From Alphaproteobacteria bacterium 65-37 (GTDB lineage: Bacteria; Pseudomonadota; Alphaproteobacteria; Reyranellales; Reyranellaceae), in the NCBI GenBank assembly GCA_001897995.1, contig MKRV01000236.1, positions 1-64,000 of the forward strand: DNA of 64,000 nt. Reading direction: 5' to 3'. Shown here piece by piece: positions 26,533 to 34,874 of the stretch. Made by a program: the position numbers and the translations under genes. How positions within the stretch are numbered: position 1 is the stretch's first letter; each line of letters begins with the position of its first letter. The notes under the pieces are model-generated. The model searched no databases. It was not told the origin of the DNA and saw only the letters and a list, made by a program, of their open reading frames with translations.

Positions 26533-26550
26533 CGATGCCCGCTGCCGGAA

Positions 26551-27726
26551 TCAGAGAATCCGGCGCAGCAACGGCATCCGTCGGAACACCAGGGCAGAGA
26601 GGGCGAATGTCGCGACCGCAGCGGCGGCCGTCAGAAGAGCTGCCTTGAACAGGCCGCCCCCCGGCAGGCGATGCAGCAGCAGCGCCAGGGCGATGATCAC
26701 CGGCGGATGGAAGAGGTAGACGGCGAAGGCATTGTCGGAGAGGAACTTCGCGGCGGGTCCCTGGCGGCCAAAATTGCGGCGATAGAGCGCGAGGAGACCG
26801 AAGCTCATGCCGACACACACCAGCGCTTCCCAGAGACACTTTCCGGCACTCACCGGATTGAAGCCGCCATTGTAGGGCCTCGTGTCGCCCTGCAGGGCGC
26901 CACCCGCAACGATCAAGATGACGAAGATCAGAGCGGCCGGCGCCAGCAGAGCTGCTGCCCAGGCCAGCGCGTCGCGCTGCGGCAGGTGTTCGAACCAGCG
27001 CCCGCGAAAGGCGGCGACGCCCGCCACGAACATGAGGATGTACTGAGGAAAATCGCCGGGATGCATGTTGAAGACGCTGACGTCCTCCGGCAGCACAACG
27101 CGCACGGCGAATGTCGTGGCTGCCATGGCGAGCAGAAAGCCGGCGATGATTCCGGCGGCAGGCTTGCCGGCCATCTTGCCCGGGACGGGCGGCAGTGCCG
27201 ACCGCATGAGGGCATAGACGAGTGAGAAGGCGAGAAGGGCGGCGCAGAACCACATCGGTCCCGTTTCGGAAAGCCATTCGCCGTTGCGAAAATGCACGAG
27301 CCATTGATGGGTGAAGCCACCGCTGCCCCAGGTGCGTGACACGAAGTACTGCGTCAAAGGTCCAATCACGAGCATGTAGAGGAGTGTCGGCACACCGAGC
27401 CGCAGGAAGCGATCGCGACTGAAGCGACGCAACCCCTTCCTGTCGAAGGCCGGCGCCGCGAAGTAGCCGGCAATCAGGAAGAGCAGCGCCATGAAGAAGG
27501 CCTGCAGGACGCTTTGATAGACGCCGAATACGATCGCAGTGCCGAAGCCTGTCGTCGCGCGATCCGTATAGTACCAGTTGCCGAACGGACTGTAGGTGTC
27601 GCTGGCATGCATGCTCAGGACGAGGATGATCATCGTCCAGCGGACGTTGTCGACGAAGGCCAGCCGCGTCACCTCCGCTTTGCCGGCAGCGGCGACGGGC
27701 CCCAAGCCGCACCGATCGGATGCCAT
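26551..27726 (-). CDS. Acyltransferase-3 family membrane protein
   Basis: A 391-residue polytopic protein with about ten hydrophobic helices. The opening LAFVDNVRWTMIILVLSMHASDTYSPFGNW holds the conserved His of acyltransferase-3/OafA-like enzymes (LSMHA). The PLLFLIAGYF- and FLRLGVPTLLYML-like segments are also typical. These enzymes acetylate or succinylate surface glycans or other acceptors. An in-frame GTG at 27672 next to GGAG is an alternative start that would remove 18 unconserved residues. It is the last gene of the minus-strand series beginning at 34580, but the 75-bp gap before it may separate it. Confidence 0.82.
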   Translation of the reverse strand: MASDRCGLGPVAAAGKAEVTRLAFVDNVRWTMIILVLSMHASDTYSPFGNWYYTDRATTGFGTAIVFGVYQSVLQAFFMALLFLIAGYFAAPAFDRKGLRRFSRDRFLRLGVPTLLYMLVIGPLTQYFVSRTWGSGGFTHQWLVHFRNGEWLSETGPMWFCAALLAFSLVYALMRSALPPVPGKMAGKPAAGIIAGFLLAMAATTFAVRVVLPEDVSVFNMHPGDFPQYILMFVAGVAAFRGRWFEHLPQRDALAWAAALLAPAALIFVILIVAGGALQGDTRPYNGGFNPVSAGKCLWEALVCVGMSFGLLALYRRNFGRQGPAAKFLSDNAFAVYLFHPPVIIALALLLHRLPGGGLFKAALLTAAAAVATFALSALVFRRMPLLRRIL

Positions 27727-27801
27727 AGGGGCACTCTGGCAGGACAGTGACGGCGCCTCCAGGCGCTCCAGGTCATTGCAGTCGAGCCGAATCCCGACCC
27801 T

Positions 27802-28248
27802 TCAGTCGCCTGCAGCGTCCAGCATCTCCGCGAGGTTCTCCGGCCAGACCGTCGCCCGAGTTCGCCGGAGGTCCTCAAGCGACCACCAGCGATGCTCGAC
27901 CATGACCTCGCGCTCGAAATCGGTCCAGCTCTCCCACGAAAGTGCATCGGCGCCGAGACGAACGAGGTAGTACCACTCGTCCGATATGGCGTGTTCGCCG
28001 TCCGGCAACTGCATGACGACTTCGCGCCGCGCAACCACTTCGCCGACGGAGTCGCGCCGAAGGCCAGTCTCCTCGAGGAGCTCGCGAAGTGCTGCCTGCT
28101 CCAGGGTCTCGCCCTCCTCGACACCGCCGCCCGGTGTCGCCCAGAAATCCAGTCCGGCAAGCGGCCCGCGCTTGTGCACGAAGCGAAAGAGCAGGAGCTC
28201 GCCCGCCTCGTTCAGGATCAGAAAGCGGGCCGATGGGCGTCTGCGCAT
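27802..28248 (-). CDS. Nudix hydrolase
   Basis: A 148-residue protein with a complete Nudix box, GGGVEEGETLEQAALRELLE followed by ETGL (residues ~40-63), which binds Mg2+ and hydrolyses nucleoside-diphosphate-linked substrates. The upstream ARFLILNEAGELLLFRF strand and the downstream EWYYLVRL and WWSLEDL segments complete the fold. The substrate is not predictable. It starts 19 bp after the dehydratase stop, suggesting cotranscription with the HD-oxygenase group. Confidence 0.9.
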   Translation of the reverse strand: MRRRPSARFLILNEAGELLLFRFVHKRGPLAGLDFWATPGGGVEEGETLEQAALRELLEETGLRRDSVGEVVARREVVMQLPDGEHAISDEWYYLVRLGADALSWESWTDFEREVMVEHRWWSLEDLRRTRATVWPENLAEMLDAAGD

Positions 28249-28267
28249 CGTGGCCGCCGAGGTCGAC

Positions 28268-29191
28268 TTAGACGACCGATGCCGGATCGGTGTTGGCGCC
28301 GCAGATCAGGGTCGCCACATGCTCACCGGCGACGGGCCGATAGGCGCCGCAGATCAGTGCCGCCAGTCCGGTCGCCCCGGCCGGTTCGGCGACCACACGC
28401 AACTCATCCCACAAAGCACGTTGAGCCGCCCGCACAGCATCGTCGTTCACCAGCACCGAGTCGCGCACCAGCTTGCGGGCGATCTCGAAATTGGGCGCAC
28501 CGATGCGGCTGGCGCCCAGCGCATCGGCGGCGATGCCTGAGATCGCCACGTCGACCGGCTTGCCGGCCTTCAGGGCCTCGTGCAGCGTCGGCGTGCCCTC
28601 GGTTTCGACGGCGACGATCTTGATCTTCTCGCCGACCGCTGCGGCGCACCCGGCGATCAGGCCGCCGCCACCAACCGCCACCAGCAAGGTATCAAACCCG
28701 GCCTGCTCAGCGAACTCCAGCGCCACGCTGCCTGCGCCAGCAAAGACCACCGGGTCTTCATAGGCCGGGACGATCAGGGCGCCGGTCTCGGCGGCGCGCT
28801 TCTCCGACGCAGCACGCGCTTCGGCGTAGACGGCGCCGATCTGGTGTACGACCGCACCATAGCTCTTCAACCGCGCCACCTTGGCGGGCGAGGAGATGGT
28901 GGGCACGAAGATCTCCGCCTTGTGGCCCAGCGCCCGCGCCGCATAAGCCGCGGCGGCACCGTGATTGCCGCCCGAGGCCGCGACGATGCCGGCGGCCGGC
29001 ACCTTCGATGCCAGCAGCTTGTGGAACGCCCCACGGCCCTTGAACGAGCCACTGACCTGCAGCGCTTCCAGCTTGAGCGCGAGAGGCACGGTGCTACCGA
29101 AGGCGCCGGTCGCCAGTTCGAGGACCGGGGTACGGCGCACATGCGGGCGAACGAGGCCCCACGCGGCTGCGACATCCTTGGTGGAAATCAT
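28268..29191 (-). CDS. PLP-dependent threonine/serine dehydratase-like enzyme
   Basis: A 307-residue fold-type II PLP enzyme. The cofactor lysine is Lys51 in SGSFKGRGAF, the phosphate-binding loop is VAVGGGGLIAGC, and ASGGNHGAAAA is the substrate Asn loop. The length matches the short catalytic form without an ACT regulatory domain. I chose the ATG at 29189-29191; the upstream extension overlaps the HD gene and lacks conservation. Biosynthetic or catabolic deamination of a hydroxy-amino acid, or racemase activity, are the usual roles. It follows the HD gene by 7 bp, so a functional link, such as processing an amino-acid product of that oxygenase, is possible. Confidence 0.88.
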   Translation of the reverse strand: MISTKDVAAAWGLVRPHVRRTPVLELATGAFGSTVPLALKLEALQVSGSFKGRGAFHKLLASKVPAAGIVAASGGNHGAAAAYAARALGHKAEIFVPTISSPAKVARLKSYGAVVHQIGAVYAEARAASEKRAAETGALIVPAYEDPVVFAGAGSVALEFAEQAGFDTLLVAVGGGGLIAGCAAAVGEKIKIVAVETEGTPTLHEALKAGKPVDVAISGIAADALGASRIGAPNFEIARKLVRDSVLVNDDAVRAAQRALWDELRVVAEPAGATGLAALICGAYRPVAGEHVATLICGANTDPASVV

Positions 29192-29198
29192 CGGAGTC

Positions 29199-29750
29199 TC
29201 AGGCGCGGCGGCAGGCGGGCACGTGGCGAAGATAGTGATCGAAATCCGGCGTGCGGGCGTGCGGATCCTTTGCCTCTTCGTCGTAACGGCGCAGCCGCAC
29301 CGCCTCAGCATGATGTGGATTGGCGCGGAACGCCTCGACCTCGTCGACCGACATCAGGCCACCCTGCAGCTTCAGGCTGCGCACCGAGTCGGGGGCGAGC
29401 TTGCTGAAATAGTCCGACTCGACGGTGCAGAGATAGCGCTTGGCCGACACGTGCAGACGGACCGGCTCGCTGACCTCGGGGCCGAAGCGCTCGGCCAGCC
29501 ATTTCGCGCCGAGTTCCTCGTGCACATCGTCGACGCCGCGCGAGGCCGGATCCTCGCCAAGGCCGTGGATCATGTGGCCGACATCGTGCAGCAGCGCCGC
29601 CAGAACGGTCGCGGGGGGTGCCTGATCGGCCTCCGCCAGCGCTGCCGACTGCAGCGCATGCTGGAGCTGGTTGATCTCGCTCAGGCCGTAACGGCGCGTG
29701 GCGCGACCGACGAAGATATCCAGGAGTTCCTGACGCAGGGGATCACTCAT
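29199..29750 (-). CDS. PhnZ-like HD-domain protein, probable mixed-valent diiron oxygenase
   Basis: A 183-residue HD-domain protein resembling the phosphonate-associated HD oxygenases (PhnZ/TmpB group). Metal ligands align by spacing: His31, His55-Asp56, His59, His77, His100 and Asp157, with Lys104 where PhnZ binds phosphonate and Tyr21 where PhnZ has its lid tyrosine. The position of the PhnZ lid Glu is Ser24 here, with a Glu at 25. PhnZ cleaves a C-P bond using O2. No PhnY-type dioxygenase or phosphonate transporter is nearby, so the substrate may differ, and related inositol-oxygenase chemistry cannot be excluded. Its ATG overlaps the preceding stop by 4 bp. Confidence 0.8.
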   Translation of the reverse strand: MSDPLRQELLDIFVGRATRRYGLSEINQLQHALQSAALAEADQAPPATVLAALLHDVGHMIHGLGEDPASRGVDDVHEELGAKWLAERFGPEVSEPVRLHVSAKRYLCTVESDYFSKLAPDSVRSLKLQGGLMSVDEVEAFRANPHHAEAVRLRRYDEEAKDPHARTPDFDHYLRHVPACRRA

Positions 29751-30814
29751 GCACTCTTCTTATCACGAACCGGGTTGTAGCCGGGAATCAGGGAAAGTGC
29801 CTGTTTCAAAGGGTCGGCCTGCCACGCACGCGTAACAAAATCGCCATGCATGTCGAGCCCACCCGTGCTGACGAAGGCGGCGGTGCCCGCCGACAAGGTG
29901 CGCGGCATGCCCCGAGTCGTGGGAATTCGGCGCTTGGCGAGCAGGCCTTCCAGGTTCGCGTTCTCGTCCCGCGTCGAGTCGGTGTAGGCGCTGAGCAGGA
30001 AGGCCTGCCGGCGACGGGCCGCAAACCAGGCGGCGAACTTGTCCTCGTCGCCATAGAGGGCATCGAGCAGCACCACACCCTGCACGCGATGATTGGCGCC
30101 GCCGCGGTCCAGCGCATAGGCGGCCGGCAGGTAGCCGCCGCTATAGGCCACGATCGTCACCGGCGCGGTGTTGAACGCGCGGCCGGCCAGGCGATTGCCG
30201 TAGAGACGCATCAGCCGCTCGGCCGCCTCGTCGAGATAGGCCGCGAAGTGGCCGCCGCGCCAGAAATTGCCGGCGCTGGAATCGGCAGCGTCGACAGCGA
30301 GCTGCGGCGCCACCAGGGCGATGTTCTGGCCCGAGTCGGCGATCTGTCGCGGCACCCCCTGACGGGCGACGACATCGCGCTCCAGGGTCGCACCGTTGCC
30401 GTGCAGATAGAGCACGAGCAGGACCGGTCGCGCCGGATCGAAGCCCGGCGGCAGATAGATCAGCGAGCGCCGGTCGCTGTAGACCGTCTCCTCCCAGTAG
30501 ACGTCGCCGCGGCCGGTAGTATGGCCGCGCCGCTTGCCGTCACGCGCATCGAGGAACGGCTTGGTCGTCCCGGGGAGGAAGCCACGGTAGGGAAAGGCCG
30601 ACGTGTTGAAGGCAACGAAGTCGATCTTGCCCTCCTTGAGCGCCGGCGTCGGTGACGGCGGCGGCGCCTTTGGTGCAGGCTTGGGGGCTGCCTTCGGGGC
30701 CGGCGACTTGGCGGCCGGCTTGGCCGCCTGCTTCTTGACCGGCTTCTTTTTCTGGGCGTGCGCGGCGGTCGGCATCAGCAAGGCCCCCAACAGCAGCAGC
30801 GCCCGCCGCTTCAC
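29747..30814 (-). CDS. Secreted alpha/beta hydrolase-like protein with Lys/Pro/Ala-rich linker
   Basis: A 355-residue protein from the GTG at 30812-30814. It has a signal peptide (RRALLLLGALLMPTAAHA) and then about 45 residues of Lys/Pro/Ala repeats (PKAAPKPAPKAPPPSPTP), which look like a periplasmic or cell-wall-spanning linker. The catalytic domain has a LYLHGNG oxyanion motif and the nucleophile elbow VAYSGG, with a final His in LDMHGDF. It probably acts on an ester or peptide in the periplasm. The GTG start overlaps the stop of the membrane protein upstream (GTGA) and its own stop overlaps the HD gene (ATGA), so all three are translationally coupled. Confidence 0.75.
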   Translation of the reverse strand: MKRRALLLLGALLMPTAAHAQKKKPVKKQAAKPAAKSPAPKAAPKPAPKAPPPSPTPALKEGKIDFVAFNTSAFPYRGFLPGTTKPFLDARDGKRRGHTTGRGDVYWEETVYSDRRSLIYLPPGFDPARPVLLVLYLHGNGATLERDVVARQGVPRQIADSGQNIALVAPQLAVDAADSSAGNFWRGGHFAAYLDEAAERLMRLYGNRLAGRAFNTAPVTIVAYSGGYLPAAYALDRGGANHRVQGVVLLDALYGDEDKFAAWFAARRRQAFLLSAYTDSTRDENANLEGLLAKRRIPTTRGMPRTLSAGTAAFVSTGGLDMHGDFVTRAWQADPLKQALSLIPGYNPVRDKKSA

Positions 30815-33501
30815 GCAGCGGCGGGCCGTCCCGCCCCCAGGGCCTGGGGGCGGAGCGGCATCAACACGGAGAAGAAGGCCGGCAGAGCGATCAGGTAGGC
30901 GAAGGCGCCGACCAGCACGACGGCCGGCAGTCCGAAGCTGGTCGCCACGATCGGCACCAGTGCGGCGCCGATCACCGAGAAGCAGCCATTGATGCCCCAG
31001 GCCCACAGGAACATATGGTCCTTGCCGAGGCGGCCGAGCGTCGTCATTGCCGTCGGCATGGGGAACCCCATCAGGAAAGCCGGCGGCAGGATGATCAGCA
31101 GGCAAAGCAGGATGCGCAGCGCATAGGGCAGCGTGCCGATCCAGTCGAGCGCGTAGTCGATCGTGAAGGCGTAGACCGCCAGGATCAGGAAGATTGCCAG
31201 GAACACCTTGGGCATGACGCTGCGTGCGTGATCGAGATAGCGCTCGGAGACGAAGCTGCCGATGCCGGAGAAGACCAGCATGCCGGTGATCAGGACCGAA
31301 GCGGACACCGTGGCGTTGGAAAGCGCCAGGATGAAGTGGGAGATCATGCCCACTTCGACGATGATGTAGCCCAGCCCCAGGCAGAGGAAGTAGATCATCG
31401 TGCCGAACTTGCCGGGATAGCGACTGAAGATGGTGCGCCAGCCGAAGATCACCGGAAACAGCACCAGGGTCAGCGCGAAGACCGTCGCGATGCCGAGCGT
31501 CGCCCAGAGCAGCAGGTAGCCCCATTCGTCCTGCACCAGCTCGAGCCGGTCGGTGAACTTCAGCAGGTCCGGCACTTTGATGTAGGCCGCGAAATAGGGC
31601 TGGTGGTTGGTCAGCACCCGGGTGTCGAAGACATACTCGTCCGCGACCTTCTGCCAGCCCCCATGGACCAGGTAATGCCAGGCCAGCCGGCCGAGCACCG
31701 TGGCGGGAATCTTGGGCGCCGGCGGCGTGCCGTCGGCCTGCGTTTCGCCGGAGCTCGGCGTTTCGCTGGCACCGGGAGCGCCCGGCGGCGGCTTGTCGTT
31801 GGGCTCGCTCTCCGAGGGCGCGGTCGGATCTGCCGGCTGGCCCACGTAGAAGAACTGGTTGCGATAGTCGGCGAGGATCTGCGGCAGCTCGGCCGTGTCG
31901 ACCTTGATGCCGGGATAGTAGACCGTGTCGAAGGACATCGCCTTGGAATGGGCGTTGAGCTTGGCGATCTCGTCGGGCGTGAAGCCGTCGCGCTTGTAGA
32001 GCACGGTCGTGGTCGAAAGATAGGCCGAGACGACGTAGAACTTGTTGGCGATGTCGTTATCGCCCCCCTGACCTCCCGCCACGTCGCGCGCCGCCGCCGC
32101 CATCGTGGCGTAGAGCTTGAGCACCGACTTGGGCGGTTCCTCCTTGTTCCACAAGGTGACCGACAGGATGCCATCGGGCTTCAGCGCCCGCATGTAGGCG
32201 CTCATCGCCTCGCGGGTGTAGGAGTATTTCTCGACGATCGAGAAGCCACCGGGGCTCGACAGGCCGGCCGAGTCGGCCAGCGACAGGTCGACCACGTCGT
32301 AACGGTTCTTGGTGTGCGCGACATAGAGCCGGCCGTCATAGTCGATGACGTTGATTTTCGGGTTGTTCAGGATGTCGCCGGTGAAGTCGCGCAGGCCCTT
32401 GTCCTCGCGGAACGCCGTCAGTACCGCCGGATTGCCCTCGGCCACCGTCACCTTCTGCGAGCCCGACTTCAGCGCCACTGCCGTCGAGATACCGCCACCG
32501 AACTGGACCACGAACGTCGTCGGGTCCTTCTTCAGCAGGTACGGGTAGTACATCGGCAGATACTTGAAGTAGGCCGTCTCGTCGGCCGGCAGGTCCTTGA
32601 TGATGCCGGAGGGGCCGTCCGAATCGATGTAGAGGCCGAGATAGGCGTTCGACGGCATCTTGGGCAGGTTGAAGGCGGCGTTGTCCGACAGGCCCGGCGC
32701 GAAATGCAGGTAGGAGCTCGAATAGACCTCGAGGTAGCCGAATGGCGAGGTGCGTTCGTAAGTGCGCTTGTTGTCGGGGAACTTGCGGACGTAGGAGACG
32801 CCCTTGTAGTCCGACACGGCGAGCTTGGGGATGCCCAGCACCTGCGGCGCGACGTAATGCACGACGGCCGACAGGATCGCGACGGCCACAATGGCGGCGA
32901 TGCCGCGGCGGTCGCCCATCGCCACGAACCACAGCACGCCACCGGCCAGCCAGAGCAGCAGCGGCGCCATGATCAGGTCGTCGGGCCGCCAGTAATACAT
33001 GGCGAGCAGGGCCGAGAGGCCGCACAGGCCCGAGCCGACGAGGTCGGCGAAATAGACGCGATTGAAGGTCTTCTGCGCCTTCAGGAAGACCACGCCGAGA
33101 TAAAGCGCACCGGCCAGGAAGGGCAGGAAGTAGAGCACGAAGTTGGCGAACAGCCGCCACTTCTGCATCGGATCGGAAATCAGGAAGATGGCGTTGAACG
33201 GCACCTGCTGGGCGGCGAGGTTGCACACCACCATCAGCGGGCCGAACAGCAGCAGCGCGCCCTTGATTGCGCCTATCCAGTGGCGCTCGAACCAGCCCTT
33301 GCCGACGCACATCACTGCGCTGGTGAGCCCGAAGCCGAACATGGCGAGGCTCACCACCAGCGAGCCGAAGTGCGCCCAGCTCCCCACCGAGAAGACGCGC
33401 ATGATGCCGATCTGCAGCGCGATGATGCTGCCGGCGACCAGGCCTACGGACAGATAGAAGGCAAAGGGGGGGCGATGGTCGAGATCGACCGCGACGGTCA
33501 A
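30811..33501 (-). CDS. Membrane-embedded spermidine-synthase-like protein (TM-SpeE-TM)
   Basis: An 896-residue fusion. Residues 1-210 form about six to seven helices. Residues ~240-560 form a class I methyltransferase/aminopropyltransferase-like domain (VVQFGGGISTAVALKSGS, VAEGNP, and a DVVDLSLAD acidic loop). A Pro/Ser/Glu-rich flexible segment lies near 565-615, and seven further helices run from about 680 to 880. TM-fused SpeE homologues are widespread but mostly uncharacterised. The canonical SpeE catalytic Asp pair is not obvious, so polyamine synthesis should not be assumed. It is followed without a gap by the secreted hydrolase. Confidence 0.8.
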   Translation of the reverse strand: MTVAVDLDHRPPFAFYLSVGLVAGSIIALQIGIMRVFSVGSWAHFGSLVVSLAMFGFGLTSAVMCVGKGWFERHWIGAIKGALLLFGPLMVVCNLAAQQVPFNAIFLISDPMQKWRLFANFVLYFLPFLAGALYLGVVFLKAQKTFNRVYFADLVGSGLCGLSALLAMYYWRPDDLIMAPLLLWLAGGVLWFVAMGDRRGIAAIVAVAILSAVVHYVAPQVLGIPKLAVSDYKGVSYVRKFPDNKRTYERTSPFGYLEVYSSSYLHFAPGLSDNAAFNLPKMPSNAYLGLYIDSDGPSGIIKDLPADETAYFKYLPMYYPYLLKKDPTTFVVQFGGGISTAVALKSGSQKVTVAEGNPAVLTAFREDKGLRDFTGDILNNPKINVIDYDGRLYVAHTKNRYDVVDLSLADSAGLSSPGGFSIVEKYSYTREAMSAYMRALKPDGILSVTLWNKEEPPKSVLKLYATMAAAARDVAGGQGGDNDIANKFYVVSAYLSTTTVLYKRDGFTPDEIAKLNAHSKAMSFDTVYYPGIKVDTAELPQILADYRNQFFYVGQPADPTAPSESEPNDKPPPGAPGASETPSSGETQADGTPPAPKIPATVLGRLAWHYLVHGGWQKVADEYVFDTRVLTNHQPYFAAYIKVPDLLKFTDRLELVQDEWGYLLLWATLGIATVFALTLVLFPVIFGWRTIFSRYPGKFGTMIYFLCLGLGYIIVEVGMISHFILALSNATVSASVLITGMLVFSGIGSFVSERYLDHARSVMPKVFLAIFLILAVYAFTIDYALDWIGTLPYALRILLCLLIILPPAFLMGFPMPTAMTTLGRLGKDHMFLWAWGINGCFSVIGAALVPIVATSFGLPAVVLVGAFAYLIALPAFFSVLMPLRPQALGAGRPAAA

Positions 33502-33608
33502 GGGGGCTCTCCGTTGTTGTTGGATCGCTTTCTGCGATCTTTAGAGGGAGTCTCAGGTGGCCCGACGTCGGTGTCGTCCCGTCCGTTTCGCGTCACCTCA
33601 AGCAGTTC

Positions 33609-33682
33609 GTGTCATCCCGAGCATAGCGAGGGATCTTTGCTGATCCACAAAGGTCCCTCGGCCTTCGGCCTCGGGATGACAC
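33609..33682. repeat. Extragenic palindromic repeat (TGTCATCCCGAG family)
   Basis: The left arm begins GTGTCATCCCGAG at 33609 and the right arm ends CTCGGGATGACAC at 33682. The interior AGCGAGGGATCTTTG and CAAAGGTCCCTCGGCC also pair imperfectly. This sequence type recurs as dispersed elements in many soil-bacterial genomes. It occupies the 209-bp gap between the PCMT and SpeE-like genes and may form a stem-loop that separates their expression. Confidence 0.75.
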
Positions 33683-33710
33683 AGTTACTTTAGTTCAGGA
33701 CGACATGCCG

Positions 33711-34580
33711 TCAGCGATTGTGCGTGCCGACGATCTTGTCGCCTTCGAGCTTGGTGAAGGGCACGAAGGGAACGATCTTGCCGCCGTAGATGTCCTCGCG
33801 GCTGGTCATGATGGCGCCGTCGGCACCCTGGGTCTTGGTCACCTTGAGCACGCGCTGCGCGCCCGGCGGGCCGACCGGGATAACCATGATGCCGCCCGAC
33901 TTGAGCTGCTGCAGCAGCGGCGGCGGCACGTGGTCGATGCCGGTGGTCACGATGATCTTGTCGAACGGGGCGGCCTCTTCCCAGCCATAGTAGCCGTCCG
34001 CGTGCTTGGTCTTGATGTGCTGGAACTCGGTGTAGCCCTTCTCGATCAGCTTGTCGTAGAGCCCGCGTGTGCGCTGGGCGAGCGGCGCGATGATCTCGAT
34101 CGTGTAGGCGTTCTCGGTGAGGTTGGCGATGTAAGCCGACTGCACGCCCGACCCGGTGCCGATCTCGAGCACCTTCTCGCCGCGCTTCACGTCGATGACG
34201 TTGGTCATGCGGCCCTGAATGTGCGGGCCGGACATGGTGACGCCATAGCCAATGTCGAGGAAGTTGTGCTCGTACGCCCGCTTATGGATCGCCGGGTTGA
34301 TCGCGGCGAACTCCTCGCGCGGCGTCAGCAGGAAGGCACGGCTCGTCTTGGCGTCCCAGATGTCCTTGTTGCGCAGGAGCGCCTGGAAGCGGTCCCAGCG
34401 CTGGCCGAGGAACACCGGATCCTCACCGCGCGCCTTGCCCCAGGCGATGAAGTTGTCGCGGGTGTCGGTCGGGGGATTGAGGTCCCAGCTGTAGGGCTTG
34501 ATCGTGGCGGCGATGGCCGGGGCGGCCAGCGCACCGGCGGCGAGCGCCACCGAACCGGAGACGAATGTGCGCCTCTTCAA
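33711..34580 (-). CDS. Tat-exported protein-L-isoaspartate methyltransferase (PCMT) family protein
   Basis: A 289-residue protein. The start is a TTG at 34578-34580 with a strong AGGAGG 7 nt upstream. The first residues, KRRTFVSGSVALAAG, form a twin-arginine signal with a likely AIA cleavage site. The mature enzyme has the SAM motif VLEIGTGSGVQSAY and the PCMT-type HIQGRMTNVIDVKRG and TTGIDHVPPPLLQQLKSGG segments. PCMT repairs isoaspartyl residues in the cytosol, using SAM. Export of such an enzyme is odd because SAM is not normally available outside. It could methylate while folding inside or serve a lipid/polymer substrate. It heads the minus-strand series to 28268. Confidence 0.85.
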   Translation of the reverse strand: MKRRTFVSGSVALAAGALAAPAIAATIKPYSWDLNPPTDTRDNFIAWGKARGEDPVFLGQRWDRFQALLRNKDIWDAKTSRAFLLTPREEFAAINPAIHKRAYEHNFLDIGYGVTMSGPHIQGRMTNVIDVKRGEKVLEIGTGSGVQSAYIANLTENAYTIEIIAPLAQRTRGLYDKLIEKGYTEFQHIKTKHADGYYGWEEAAPFDKIIVTTGIDHVPPPLLQQLKSGGIMVIPVGPPGAQRVLKVTKTQGADGAIMTSREDIYGGKIVPFVPFTKLEGDKIVGTHNR

Positions 34581-34874
34581 GATAATCCTCCTTGGCACGG
34601 ACCCCGGGGGGTGAGGGGGACGAACCGCCGGAAAAGCCCGGCGAATCGGGGGCAGCCGCACGCCGAACTAGATACGGGAATTGTGGCGGATTTGCCAGCG
34701 CGGCCGGGACCGCAGGCGGCCAACCCCCTGAAATCAAAAGGAAGAAATCGTGAGGTCATAAATCGCCGATGCGGCGCGCGGCATCGCGCACCAGACGTGC
34801 AAAAGCGGCCAGCAGGTGGGCCTCGCAGAGTGGGTGAAAGGACGCAGGCGGGACACGGCCAAGCCCTGGGCCGT

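Noticed and set aside
24426-26648. 740-codon plus-strand frame inside cusA
   Set aside because: A shadow of the RND pump in the +1 frame, rich in Arg/Asp/Gly with no motifs.
31015-33693. 892-codon open frame on the plus strand
   Set aside because: It is antisense to the SpeE-like gene, with His/Arg/Glu-rich low-complexity translation and no domain, as expected from GC-rich third positions.
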